DNA of 42,546 bases from Deltaproteobacteria bacterium (GTDB lineage: Bacteria > Desulfobacterota > Desulfobacteria > Desulfobacterales > C00003060), in contig QMMN01000017.1 of the NCBI GenBank assembly GCA_003647275.1, positions 1 through 42,546 on the forward strand. Reading direction: 5' to 3'. This document shows, in pieces, positions 15,475-24,490 of the stretch. The translations under genes and the position numbers were made by a program. Numbering within the stretch: position 1 is the first letter of the stretch; the number at the start of each line of letters is the position of its first letter. The notes below the pieces were generated by a model. The model made no database searches and was not told the DNA's origin. It worked only from the letters and a program-made list of their open reading frames with translations.

Positions 15475-17127
15475 ATGGCCCTGCACGAACTGGCTGGAAA
15501 ACCAGCACCACGTAAGCTTCTTGTCAACATCCCAAGACTTGTCAGCGCCTATTACACCCACAAACCAGACGTCTCAAACCCGGCCCAGAAGGTGGCCTTC
15601 GGCACCTCAGGCCACAGGGGCTCCGCCTTCAAGAACAGCTTCAACGAGGACCATATCCTGGCCATCTCCCAGGCCATTTGCGAACACAGAAAATCCAGGA
15701 ACGTGACTGGCCCTCTTTTCATGGGCATGGATACCCATGCCCTGTCTGAACCGGCCATGGCAAGCGCCCTGGAGGTCTTTGCGGCCAACGGCGTTCTGGT
15801 CACGATTCAAAAGGGACTCGGCTACACGCCCACACCGGTCATCTCCCACGCCATCCTGACCTACAACCAGGGCAAAACGAGCGGGCTGGCCGACGGCGTG
15901 GTCATCACCCCCTCCCACAATCCGCCAGACAACGGAGGGTTCAAATACAACCCCCCGCACGGCGGCCCGGCTGATACCGAAACCACCAAGGTCATCGAAG
16001 GCAGGGCCAACGAGATCTTGCGCGGCGAGAACAAGGACGTGCGGCGGACGCCCTTTGAAAAGGCGATTTCCGCCGACACCACCCGCGAGTACGACTACGT
16101 GAGCCCGTACGTGGAGGACCTGGCGAACATCATCGACATGGAGGCCATAGCCGAAGCCGGGCTGAAACTAGGCGTGGACCCCCTGGGCGGGGCGGCCGTG
16201 GACTTCTGGGACCCCATTGCCGAGCGGTTCGGGCTTGATATCGAGGTGGTCAACCGGACTGTTGACCCGACCTTCGGGTTTATGACCGTGGACAAGGACG
16301 GCAAGATCCGCATGGACTGCTCGTCCCCCTATGCCATGGCAAGCCTGATCGGGCTCAAGGACAACTTTGACATCGCCTTTGGCAACGACCCGGACACCGA
16401 CCGCCACGGCATCGTCACCAAGGGGGCCGGGTTACTTAACCCCAACCACTATCTTGCGGTGGCTGTCTGGTATCTCTTCCAGAACCGCCCGAGCTGGAAA
16501 CCCGAGGCTGCTGTTGGCAAAACCTTGGTCTCAAGCGCCATGATCGACCGGGTGGCGGCACACTTGAAACGCAAGCTCTCTGAGGTGCCCGTGGGCTTCA
16601 AGTGGTTCGTGGACGGGCTCATTGACGGCTCGTATGGGTTCGGCGGAGAGGAAAGCGCCGGGGCCGCTTTCTTACGCAAGGACGGCACGGTCTGGACCAC
16701 TGACAAGGATGGCATCATCATGGACCTTTTGGCCGCCGAAATCACCGCCAAAGCGGACCGCCGTCCTGACGAACTGTACAAAGACCTGGAAGAGAAATTC
16801 GGAAGGCCCGTGTACGAGCGCATTGATGCGCCCGCAACGCCTGACCAGAAAGCGGCCCTTAAAAAACTCTCGCCCGATATGGTGACAGCAAAAGAACTGG
16901 CCGGAGAAAAAATCATTGTCAAACTCACCCACGCACCGGGCAACGGCGCCCCCATCGGGGGCCTCAAGGTCGTGGCCGAAAACGGCTGGTTCGCGGCCCG
17001 GCCGTCAGGGACGGAAGATATCTACAAGGTTTACGCGGAGAGCTTCAAAGGGAAGGCGCACCTGGAAAAGATTCAAGAAGAGGCCCAGGCCATTGTGAAT
17101 GCGGCCTTCAAGGCGGCGAGGGTTTAA
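15475..17127 (+). CDS. pgm: Phosphoglucomutase (alpha-D-glucose phosphate-specific)
   Basis: The 550-residue protein matches the E. coli Pgm length. It has FGTSGHRGS near residue 42, the phosphoserine loop [20 protein letters not shown] with Ser147, the Mg site DPDTDRHG, the sugar-binding GGEESAGA and the phosphate-binding [12 protein letters not shown]. It interconverts glucose 1- and 6-phosphate in the cytosol. I prefer the ATG at 15475, after GAGAGG, over an in-frame GTG at 15457. Codon choice is strikingly biased to GGC, CTG, ATC and AAG and richer in G+C at third positions than the neighbouring lipoprotein and bioB genes, which suggests acquisition from another lineage or strong expression. 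Confidence 0.95.
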   Translation: MALHELAGKPAPRKLLVNIPRLVSAYYTHKPDVSNPAQKVAFGTSGHRGSAFKNSFNEDHILAISQAICEHRKSRNVTGPLFMGMDTHALSEPAMASALEVFAANGVLVTIQKGLGYTPTPVISHAILTYNQGKTSGLADGVVITPSHNPPDNGGFKYNPPHGGPADTETTKVIEGRANEILRGENKDVRRTPFEKAISADTTREYDYVSPYVEDLANIIDMEAIAEAGLKLGVDPLGGAAVDFWDPIAERFGLDIEVVNRTVDPTFGFMTVDKDGKIRMDCSSPYAMASLIGLKDNFDIAFGNDPDTDRHGIVTKGAGLLNPNHYLAVAVWYLFQNRPSWKPEAAVGKTLVSSAMIDRVAAHLKRKLSEVPVGFKWFVDGLIDGSYGFGGEESAGAAFLRKDGTVWTTDKDGIIMDLLAAEITAKADRRPDELYKDLEEKFGRPVYERIDAPATPDQKAALKKLSPDMVTAKELAGEKIIVKLTHAPGNGAPIGGLKVVAENGWFAARPSGTEDIYKVYAESFKGKAHLEKIQEEAQAIVNAAFKAARV

Positions 17128-17190
17128 TGTGGCAAGCCGTACGACCAGCCAAAACCAATAAATATTCTATCCTGACAGGGGTTAAAAAAG

Positions 17191-18252
17191 GTGAACCGAA
17201 AAACCTTGCTGACTTTTGCAGAAGCCATCATGGCCGGAAGCATCCCTGATGTTGAAAAGTACAAAGCCCTTGCAGCCATCCCTGATCGTGACGTGCTGAA
17301 CCTTCTCCCGGGGGCAGCCATGATCCGGGAGTTTTATTTTGACAGTGAGATACATATCTGTACGATTTGCAACGGCAAGTCAGGCAGATGCACCGAGGAC
17401 TGCGCCTTCTGTGCCCAATCCGTATCTTCTAAAGCAGATATCCCCATTTATCCCCTCCTGCCAAAAGACAAACTTCAGCAAGGGGGTCTATATGCTGCTG
17501 AAAGTCCCATTAATAGATATTCTATTGTGACAAATGGCAAACGTCTTTCAAAAAAAGAGGTGGCAGCTGTTGCCGAAGCCATTGCTGAACTGGACAAAAA
17601 CAACATTAGCTTCTGCGTCTCCCTAGGCATTTTGGATCAGGATGATTTTGAGGTCTTAAAAGCAGCCGGTGTGAGTCGGTATCATCACAACCTGGAAACA
17701 TCGCAAAGTTATTTCAACCAAATCTGTAGCACACATACTTACCAGGAACGCCTGAATACCGTTAAGGCGGCCAAGGCAGCAGGTCTCTCGGTCTGTGCCG
17801 GTGGGGTGTTCGGCATTGGGGAAACGGACGAACAGGCCCTCGAACTGGCCCTGGCCCTCAGGGCGCTGGATGTCGAGTCTGTCCCAATCAATTTTCTAAC
17901 CCCGATCAAGGGCACACGCCTGGAGAATTGCATGGAACTCACACCCCTTCGATGCCTAAAGATCATAGCCCTTTTTCGTTATGTTTTACCTAATAAGGAT
18001 ATCCTTATATGCGGCGGTAGAAAGGCGAATCTCAGAGAACTGCATCCCTTGATCTTTTATGCAGGGGCAAGCGGCATCATGACGGGTAATTACCTGACGA
18101 CAACCGGTCAGACGCTGCAACAGGATCTGGAAATGATCGAGCAGATAGGTTTAACTGTGAGAAACAAAGTGAACGGTGAAGGAATGGCCAAAATCTGTCA
18201 GCACCACACAACAAGCAGTATACGATCAACCATGGACTGGCTGAGAGGCTAA
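17191..18252 (+). CDS. bioB: Biotin synthase, lacking the usual first [2Fe-2S] cysteine
   Basis: This is a 353-residue radical SAM enzyme with the SAM cluster motif GRCTEDCAFCAQ (Cys67, Cys71, Cys74) and the BioB landmarks YHHNLET, CAGGVFGIGET and NFLTPIKGT. It inserts sulfur into dethiobiotin. Equivalents of E. coli Cys128, Cys188 and Arg260 are visible as Cys142, Cys202 and Arg277. Where E. coli has Cys97, this protein reads NRYSIVTNGK and has no cysteine, so the sulfur-donating auxiliary cluster may be of another type. It uses a GTG start with AGGGG upstream. No other biotin genes are nearby; a hisF relic follows. Confidence 0.93.
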   Translation: MNRKTLLTFAEAIMAGSIPDVEKYKALAAIPDRDVLNLLPGAAMIREFYFDSEIHICTICNGKSGRCTEDCAFCAQSVSSKADIPIYPLLPKDKLQQGGLYAAESPINRYSIVTNGKRLSKKEVAAVAEAIAELDKNNISFCVSLGILDQDDFEVLKAAGVSRYHHNLETSQSYFNQICSTHTYQERLNTVKAAKAAGLSVCAGGVFGIGETDEQALELALALRALDVESVPINFLTPIKGTRLENCMELTPLRCLKIIALFRYVLPNKDILICGGRKANLRELHPLIFYAGASGIMTGNYLTTTGQTLQQDLEMIEQIGLTVRNKVNGEGMAKICQHHTTSSIRSTMDWLRG

Positions 18253-18295
18253 ATTTTTGCACGGGTCCACTTAGCTGCTGGAGAAAAGAGATGTT

Positions 18296-18379
18296 ATGAG
18301 CACAATAAAAATCATGCCATACCTTGATATGAAAGAAGGCCGCTCGCAAAGGGGATACATTTTAAAGAGGGGGAGTTAA
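18296..18379 (+). pseudogene. N-terminal relic of a HisF-like (TIM-barrel) gene
   Basis: The 27-codon frame reads MSTIKIMPYLDMKEGR, very close to the start of HisF-type proteins (IKIMPCLDMKxGRVVKGV), and then runs into SQRGYILKRGS and TAA. The last codon abuts the ATG of the next gene at 18380. A full HisF is about 250 residues, so almost all has been deleted while the start region survived. HisF-like proteins sometimes neighbour bioB, so the relic may mark a former operon partner. Confidence 0.5.
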
Positions 18380-19111
18380 ATGGAAACCATAACGATTCAA
18401 TACTGCTTCACATTGCCAGATGGATCACAAGAGGTCGTTCATTTAAAATTAGATGCACAAAAGCTTAAACTGCTCGATAATACGCCAGAGACTTTGCCTT
18501 CATGGACGAATCTCGATTTTCATCAATGCCCAATTTGCCCTCTTACGATTCACACACATCCGTCCTGCCCGCTGGCCGTTCACCTTGTTAATGTTGTGAA
18601 ACCTTTTGACCGGCTGCTATCATATGAGAAAATCCATGTGGATATTCTTATGGAAGAAAGGTCTATCTCTCAGGATACAACCGTTGAAATAGGGGTCAGT
18701 TCATTAATGGGCGTGGTTATGGCGACTAGTGGCTGTCCTCATACCGCCTTTTTCAAGCCGCTGGCACGTTTTCATCTGCCCTTGGAAAGCGCAGAAGAGA
18801 CGATGTATCGCGCGAGCTCTATGTATTTGTTGGCGCAATATTTCTTAAAGAAAGACGGGCAGGATGTTGATTTTGAATTAAAAGGCCTTACCAAGATCTA
18901 TCATAATATCCAGGTGCTGAATACTGCAATTGCTAACCGTTTGCGAGCTGCGACCAAAACAGATTCAGCGATAAACGCCATTGTTTTGTTGGACATGTAT
19001 GCTAAGACCTTAACACATGTCATTTCTGAATCCCTGGATGAACTTCGCTATCTATTCACACCGTTTTTGATGGAAAATGCGCACGCCATAAAAGACAAGA
19101 CACAACAATAA
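18380..19111 (+). CDS. DUF6901-type conserved cytosolic protein
   Basis: The 243-residue protein shows the family pattern WTNLDFHQCPICPL…HPSCPLAVHLVN, VEIGVSSLMGVVMATSGCPH and a helical C-terminus (MYLLAQYFLKKDGQDVDFEL, then LRAATKTDSAINAIVLLDMY). The CPIC, SCPL and GCPH cysteines suggest a metal site. I recall this pattern from proteins filed under DUF6901, but the family number is from memory and no function is known. GAGGGGGAG precedes the ATG. Its stop codon (19109-19111) abuts the stop of flgE on the other strand, leaving no room for a separate terminator. Confidence 0.6.
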   Translation: METITIQYCFTLPDGSQEVVHLKLDAQKLKLLDNTPETLPSWTNLDFHQCPICPLTIHTHPSCPLAVHLVNVVKPFDRLLSYEKIHVDILMEERSISQDTTVEIGVSSLMGVVMATSGCPHTAFFKPLARFHLPLESAEETMYRASSMYLLAQYFLKKDGQDVDFELKGLTKIYHNIQVLNTAIANRLRAATKTDSAINAIVLLDMYAKTLTHVISESLDELRYLFTPFLMENAHAIKDKTQQ

Positions 19112-20523
19112 TCACGAAATGATATTCAACAGATTTCCTGTCATCTCATCTTCAGTACGAATGACATTAAGATTTGCCTGAAAATTTCTTTTCAGCAAAA
19201 TTAACTTCACAGACTCTTTGGCGATGTCAACATTCGATTGCTCCAATGCATTAGGGACAATACGCCCCAATCCGTTTGTCCCTGGCCGACCGGCAATGGC
19301 GTTGCCTGATTCAGTCGTTTCCGCGTACAGGTTGTTCCCAATTTTGTTAAGACCCTGCGGGTTATTAAATCTGGCAATCGCCACCTGAAACAGGTTCAAG
19401 GTTTGACCATTGGAATAGCTGCCGGTAATGACCCCGTCCGCATCGACACTGACCGACTGGAGATCGCCCGCCCCGTATCCGTCTGTAGCGGAATAGACCG
19501 TATTTGACGGGGCAGCGTGCTGTGTAGACGAAAGCGTGTCATTAACCCATGAAGAACCATTATAAAAGGCGCCGAAATCAAACTGAATCGACATTTGAGT
19601 GGAGCCATCCGATGCGCCTAGAAAGTCTGGATGATACGTGAAATGACCATTGGTAAGATCCGTGGTCACATCTTGAGCGATCCATTGCCGACTCCGTCAT
19701 TAATGTCCATTGTCATATCTGAAAGAGCACCGGAATCGTTAAATACTAAGGTCCCTCGGGCCAATAATCCAAGGTTGTCACCTGCAGCCCCCAATCTTCG
19801 GTCCTCGGCCGGATCGACTGTGACAATATATTCCCACGTGGAATCAGTCCCGCCTTTGTCAAAATAGGATGTCACGTCATGTGTGCCGCCGGCATGATCA
19901 TATACCTTTATTGATGTCCGATATTCATATGCATTGTCACCAATATGCTCCCCGTCGGGATTGTCTCCATCCCATGCACCTGCAAGCGCGTTTATGCCGG
20001 CTGATTTGTCCTCTGCATTTGCATTCAAGTTAATAATCGTCTTCCCATGGGTCGTCTCCTCTGGAGGAGATGTCAATGAGGACAAGGTGATATCCTGGGT
20101 TGCACCTTGTGTTTCACCGGTTATCGGATCAAGCGCCCACCCCTGGACCACATACCCGGAAGTCGTGACAAATCGACCGTCTTTATCAAAATGAAATTGT
20201 CCATCTCTTGTATAATAGGTCTCCCCGCCCGCGTCTTTGACGATAAAAAATCCATGACCCCCCACAGCCATGTCAGTAGGCGAAGAGGTGGATTCGAACG
20301 CGCCGCAAGAAAAATCCCGTGAAACTCCCCCGAGTGTTGTCCCTCGTCCTACTTGTGATGTCCCCGTAGCAGTAGATATATCTTGAGGCGATACCTCCTG
20401 GGAAGTGGCCTCACTCGTTTTGAATCCCTGGGTATCAGCATTGGCAATGTTATTGGCAGAAACATTTAACTTTTTCTCAAGGGTCTTTATTGCTGATATG
20501 GCAGACAAAATACCGTTTATCAT
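19112..20523 (-). pseudogene. flgE: Flagellar hook protein FlgE, broken by a single frameshift
   Basis: The N-terminal part (20523 to 19666) starts MINGILSAISAIKTLEKKLN with VSANNIANADTQGFKT and the Flg-core YYTRDGQFHFDKDGRFVTTSG. It stops at TGA 19668-19666. The C-terminal part continues at once in the -1 frame (TTDLTNGHFTYHPDFLG to ALEQSNVDIAKESVKLILLK). Together they make ~470 residues, a normal FlgE. One extra base at the junction (TGACC to TGGACC) would restore reading through Met-Trp-Thr-Thr. AAAGGAG precedes the ATG. No other flagellar gene lies in the window. It is either a recent pseudogene or a sequencing/assembly error; no slippery heptamer is seen that would suggest programmed frameshifting. 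Confidence 0.85.
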
Positions 20524-20956
20524 CTTTGTCTCCTTTGTTTTCGAGTTCGTCTCAAGTAAGAATCCCTTTCCTGTTTGCCCGCTTTATTCAGGGCCGAGTG
20601 ACAACAAGTAACTTTTTTCAAATGGAAGGCAAAAATGTTAAGTGAAATTGTCGCACAGCTTCTCTAATACGTATCGGATTTATATGAAAAAAGTTTAATC
20701 CGACCGATCCAGTCGTTCCTGCGGGCTCATAACGAAAAAAATCTGATATAAAATCATTAAGTTAAATTTCGTACCCTTTTTCAGCCCTTTGCGAAATGAG
20801 GCCAGAGTTGTTCCACTTGAGGGGTTTCCCTTAAGTTAGGTCTTTTCTCAAGTTCTATCTGATAAACACGAAAAAACAGTAAGACGACCACCGTGACACG
20901 ATTCCTTGGTGCTGACCCGTCCGTGACCTTTTGACTTTATGTTTGTTGGATGCTAA
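20524..20956. other. Divergent intergenic region flgE/cysQ
   Basis: This 433-bp region has no coding frame. It should carry promoters for flgE (reading left) and cysQ (reading right); I could not recognise a sigma-28 or sigma-54 site for flgE. Confidence 0.5.
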
Positions 20957-21853
20957 ATGTTCAGCATGTTTCTCCGGGAATGTCTGACGCTATCCCTGCT
21001 CGCCGCAAAGGAGGCTGGGGACGCCATTCTTGGCGTCTATCAGGGTCATATTGATGTCAGGTACAAAGATGACAAAACACCCCTAACGCTTGCCGATGAA
21101 CGGGCCCACGTCATCATTGGGGACTACTTATCCAGGGAGCCCATGAAACACATTCACATGCTCAGTGAAGAAGGGAAACATACCCCATATGATAAGAGAA
21201 AGGGGTGGGAATATTTCTGGCTGGTCGATCCCCTGGACGGGACCAAGGAATTTATTAAGCAAAGAGGAGAATTCACCGTCAATATTGCCTTGATTCACAA
21301 AAACAGGCCGGTGCTGGGGGTTGTTTTCGTCCCGGCCAGGAGAGTTCTCTATTTTGCTGCAGAGGGCCTTGGTTCGTATAAGCTGGAGAATGCAGAAACC
21401 ATTAGCGCGTTTTTCAATGACAAGGAGAGGTCAGGAAAAGGGAGCGCGCAGCTTGACAGCCTTGTCGCCTCTGCAAAGAGGTTGCCACTGGATCAGTCCA
21501 GCCATCCATCAGGGAACAAGCTGATGATCGTTGGCAGTCGTTCGCATGCCACAAAGGGTCTTGAAGATTTTGTCCAAAGCGTGAAACAGAAATATGCAGA
21601 GGTGGTATTTATTCCCGCTGGCAGCGCCTTGAAATTCGGCTTGATCGCAGAAGGCAGCGCACACATATACCCACGATTCAGTCCAACCATGGAATGGGAC
21701 ACAGCAGCCGGACAGTGTGTTGTTGAACAAAGTGGCGGGGTCGTATTACGCCTGAACGAGAAGACGCCCCTTTGCTACAATAAGAGAGATCTACGCAATC
21801 CTGAGTTCATCTGTGTGGGCAAGCATTACAGAGACTTTGACGATCTCTGCTAA
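20957..21853 (+). CDS. cysQ: 3'(2'),5'-bisphosphate nucleotidase
   Basis: This is an inositol-monophosphatase-fold phosphatase. Metal ligands are visible in MLSEEGKH, the signature WLVDPLDGTKEFIKQRGEFT (WxxDPxDGTxxF) and the C-terminal YPRFSPTMEWDTAAGQCVVE. This last, EWDTAAGQ, marks the CysQ branch, which removes the 3'-phosphate from PAP/PAPS to AMP/APS. At 298 residues it is somewhat longer than E. coli CysQ (~246). The start at ATG 20957 has no clear ribosome-binding site; the ATG at 20966 (MFLRE) is an equal candidate. It stands alone on the plus strand. Confidence 0.87.
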   Translation: MFSMFLRECLTLSLLAAKEAGDAILGVYQGHIDVRYKDDKTPLTLADERAHVIIGDYLSREPMKHIHMLSEEGKHTPYDKRKGWEYFWLVDPLDGTKEFIKQRGEFTVNIALIHKNRPVLGVVFVPARRVLYFAAEGLGSYKLENAETISAFFNDKERSGKGSAQLDSLVASAKRLPLDQSSHPSGNKLMIVGSRSHATKGLEDFVQSVKQKYAEVVFIPAGSALKFGLIAEGSAHIYPRFSPTMEWDTAAGQCVVEQSGGVVLRLNEKTPLCYNKRDLRNPEFICVGKHYRDFDDLC

Positions 21854-21986
21854 ATATTGCTGTGTTTTGATCCCCTGGAACATACGAATACTGACCGGCT
21901 TTTACATGGCAGCCCTCTCAGTGTTCCTCCCGCTCCACCCCCCGCTCAAGCGACCATTCCATGCTGCATTGCAGGCATAAAATTCA

Positions 21987-22880
21987 TTGAAAATATCCGG
22001 ATTTTTTTATCAGGAAAGGCCCCTTTCTGTGCTTGTGTGTAGAATTGTGACACTAAACGGCCTCGAAAATTGGAATATTGTAACGTTTTGTAACAGTGAA
22101 GGCACAGAAGGGGATGTCCTGGGCTACAGAGAGATAAAAGAGATAAAGAGGCCTCAGTTAAACAATCTTGCGCAGACATTTCCCTTCAAGACCTTCACCC
22201 CCCAATATGAACTTTCTGAAATACCAGATCACTGGAGGTATAGGGCCCTTTTCCAGATGTATGGTTTGAACTACTCTACCAGCATGCCGGAGCTTGCCGG
22301 TAAAAGACTGACCCTGTCCTATGTCCCTGCCACCCCTTACGATGAGTGGCTGATAGAATATTACGGGGGCATCTTTAATGTCCCTGCCTATCTTGTTCAC
22401 ATGAAGCCTCAGCTTGACACCTTTGATATCGTGAAGCAGAATATTGTCGATGCCATAAACATGGGCTGGAGGGCTGTTGTACCCCAGAGAAATATCCAGC
22501 TCAACCAGTGGTACGGGGCTGGATGGATCATCATGAATCCAGACACAGGAAGTGCTGGGTATCTGCTTGCAGGCTATCTGGTGTCTGAAAATGAACTTAT
22601 AACAGGTGGTGGAAGTGGAACTGAGTCCTACCGAATAGAAAGTCTTAAGCAACTCGGTGATTTTGCAGAACATCATGCAAAATTAGACCTATTTCTCGGT
22701 AAGATTGCAATTGTAAGTGGAACATTCGGTATAGGAGCAGCTCATGCTGCTGCAGGAAGTTATATTATAGGGTCGTCTATCATCGGAACAATGGTAGGGA
22801 TTGGTCTAATCGGTATAGGTGTTGGTCTTTGTATTGGCGCTATAGGAGTTGGATACATGCTTTTCAGACCAAAATCATAG
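21987..22880 (+). pseudogene. C-terminal fragment of a large transglutaminase-associated cell-surface protein
   Basis: From about residue 45 the product resembles the C-terminal repeat region of large exported transglutaminase-domain proteins, with LAGKRLTLSYVPATPYDEWL, YYGGIFNVPAYLVHMKPQL and AGWIIMNPDTGSAGYLLAGY. The only start is a TTG without a ribosome-binding site, the first ~40 residues look unrelated, and the sequence jumps from MKPQL straight to the MGWRAVVPQ segment. So it is probably truncated at the 5' end and internally deleted. The C-terminus ends in a Gly/Ile-rich membrane segment (GIGLIGIGVGLCIGAIGVGY). It may still be translated, but I call it a fragment. The family is identified by eye only. 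Confidence 0.45.
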
Positions 22881-23128
22881 AGACCAGTAATGAGTGGGTT
22901 CCAGGTTGGTATTTGACATTCTGCCGTTTTCGTGGATGTAACCTTTGTTATCCAATTGATTGACTATGCCTTATGGCAGAACAGAGCCCACACGTTGCCC
23001 GTCACCGTCTTATCAACATGGAACCCATATAGAGCTAAGAAAATTTGAAAGGTAGCATGATACGCACTTATATAAACAAAGCAGTTCAGGTTCCAATATC
23101 TTTATTGGTGTTTTTCTAGTAGCCGCCC

Positions 23129-24007
23129 ATGATAATTCCTGTTGAAAGAAAAATATCTTTTGTATCTTCTATTATATCTCTAATCCTCCTTTTTTTGTTA
23201 GGAAAATTTCTAGGACTCCCGATAATACAAAGATTGGGATTCGGCGTGGGTTTTTTCCTTTTTAGTTTATTTTTTATTTTACTCATGTTCTCAAAAAGAA
23301 ACCTTCCAGATGCCCTGGGAGGTGTCCTTTTTATTGCATTAGGTTTCTTAGGTTTTAGTTGGTTGGCTTCAATAGAATTATTAGGTGATAAAAACCCCAT
23401 CGCAATGACTTTCAATTTATCCATAATTAAGGCCTGCCTTATATTATATGTGATTTATGCGGCCTTATATTTTGTGGTTTTCTGGATCTGGTTTCTTGTG
23501 GGCAGTATTTTGGGGAGAGGTTTGGTTGTAGATGATTCACGTTGGATAAAAAAATTTAGAATATATACTATGAGCCTTGGATTTAGTATTTTTTCTGTAC
23601 TTTTGTCCTTTTTATATGCGCTTCTAAGTTCCACGGAAAATTGGGTTATGAAAGTTGAACAATTCGAAATGAATTTTTATTTGACCCCGTCAATATTACT
23701 ATGGCAGATAGGAACTTGGTTGCTAATACTTTTCTTATCAATAAAAATGATAGATGATGAAGAATTGGCCGAACATATAAGCACAAAAGGGCTTTCTCGC
23801 TTTAGGTCTAAGAAAACAATATACATAGGGTTTGCCATACTTTTGGCAACCTGTACTTTTTTTGAAGCCTTCCGCGGCCTCTGGTGGGTCTGGTTTGGGA
23901 CTGCAATATGGGTTACCTTGATGTTTGCATCCTTATGGAAGATATGGAAGCACGTCTTTGATGTACCTGAAACAAAGGAGAAACATATGGCAAGCAGCCC
24001 GCCTTAA
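23129..24007 (+). CDS. Polytopic membrane protein of unknown function
   Basis: The 292-residue protein has about seven hydrophobic segments (first IISLILLFLLGKFLG, later IIKACLILYVIYAALYFVVF, SLGFSIFSVLLSFLYALL, ILLWQIGTWLLILFL, YIGFAILLATCTFF). No transporter or enzyme motif is recognisable. The gene is notably AT-rich compared with neighbours. It follows the transglutaminase-associated fragment on the same strand; similar large surface proteins are sometimes paired with small membrane proteins, so a former partnership is possible. The ATG at 23129 lacks a clear ribosome-binding site and the true start may differ. Confidence 0.6.
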   Translation: MIIPVERKISFVSSIISLILLFLLGKFLGLPIIQRLGFGVGFFLFSLFFILLMFSKRNLPDALGGVLFIALGFLGFSWLASIELLGDKNPIAMTFNLSIIKACLILYVIYAALYFVVFWIWFLVGSILGRGLVVDDSRWIKKFRIYTMSLGFSIFSVLLSFLYALLSSTENWVMKVEQFEMNFYLTPSILLWQIGTWLLILFLSIKMIDDEELAEHISTKGLSRFRSKKTIYIGFAILLATCTFFEAFRGLWWVWFGTAIWVTLMFASLWKIWKHVFDVPETKEKHMASSPP

Positions 24008-24440
24008 CCTTGACCCTTTTACAGGTGGCGACGAAATGGATGAGAAATTTATAACATCTGATATCTTAAAAAGGATGAAAGAATTGGAAAAACTTAAGTA
24101 ATAAAGCGGCATCAGGCAATCGCTCCTCCATTTGTACCTTGGAGAATACGTCTGGCGCTACAACCCCGTCACCTGAATTTAAAAGAACAAGAAGACCACC
24201 TAGAAGTTATTACAGAAATATATTAGGTCCGGATAATCGAACTTTATCCATGTCTTATTATATCATGGTTGAATTAAATCATTGCCAGTCGATCTCATAA
24301 AATTTCAAATTTTTGATGTCGTAGAAGCCTGTTGAAACAATCGTTAAGGATGCATGTACTGGCTACGTTATCTTCATCCTTTTTCTCGGGACGGACGGCA
24401 TGGCTGTCTGATAATCACTCAATGTTATGTAAGAGCCTGC
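24008..24440. other. Gene-poor stretch with a tiny open frame
   Basis: The only candidate is a 21-codon frame at 24036-24101 (MDEKFITSDILKRMKELEKL), which continues upstream without a start as NLDPFTGGDE and is probably a C-terminal relic. The remainder, up to the terminator at 24441, shows no gene or strong repeat. Confidence 0.4.
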
Positions 24441-24482
24441 AAAAGCCGTGATCAGGGGGATTCCCCTGGCGCGGCTTTTTTG
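24441..24482. terminator. Bidirectional intrinsic terminator after tgt
   Basis: AAAAGCCG (24441-24448) pairs with CGGCTTTT around an inner hairpin AGGGG-GATT-CCCCT. The T-run continues to 24481 on the plus strand, and the A-run at 24441 provides the U-tract for minus-strand transcripts. It begins only 9 nt beyond the tgt stop codon, so its main duty is tgt. Confidence 0.85.
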
Positions 24483-24490
24483 CTAAAATC

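Noticed and set aside
19660-19675. Programmed ribosomal frameshift in flgE
   Set aside because: No slippery heptamer or downstream stem-loop is visible; a single-base loss explains the junction better.
24441-24490. preQ1 riboswitch or other aptamer near tgt
   Set aside because: The structured sequence lies downstream of tgt and is a plain bidirectional terminator; nothing aptamer-like is seen upstream of the DUF2419-tgt pair.
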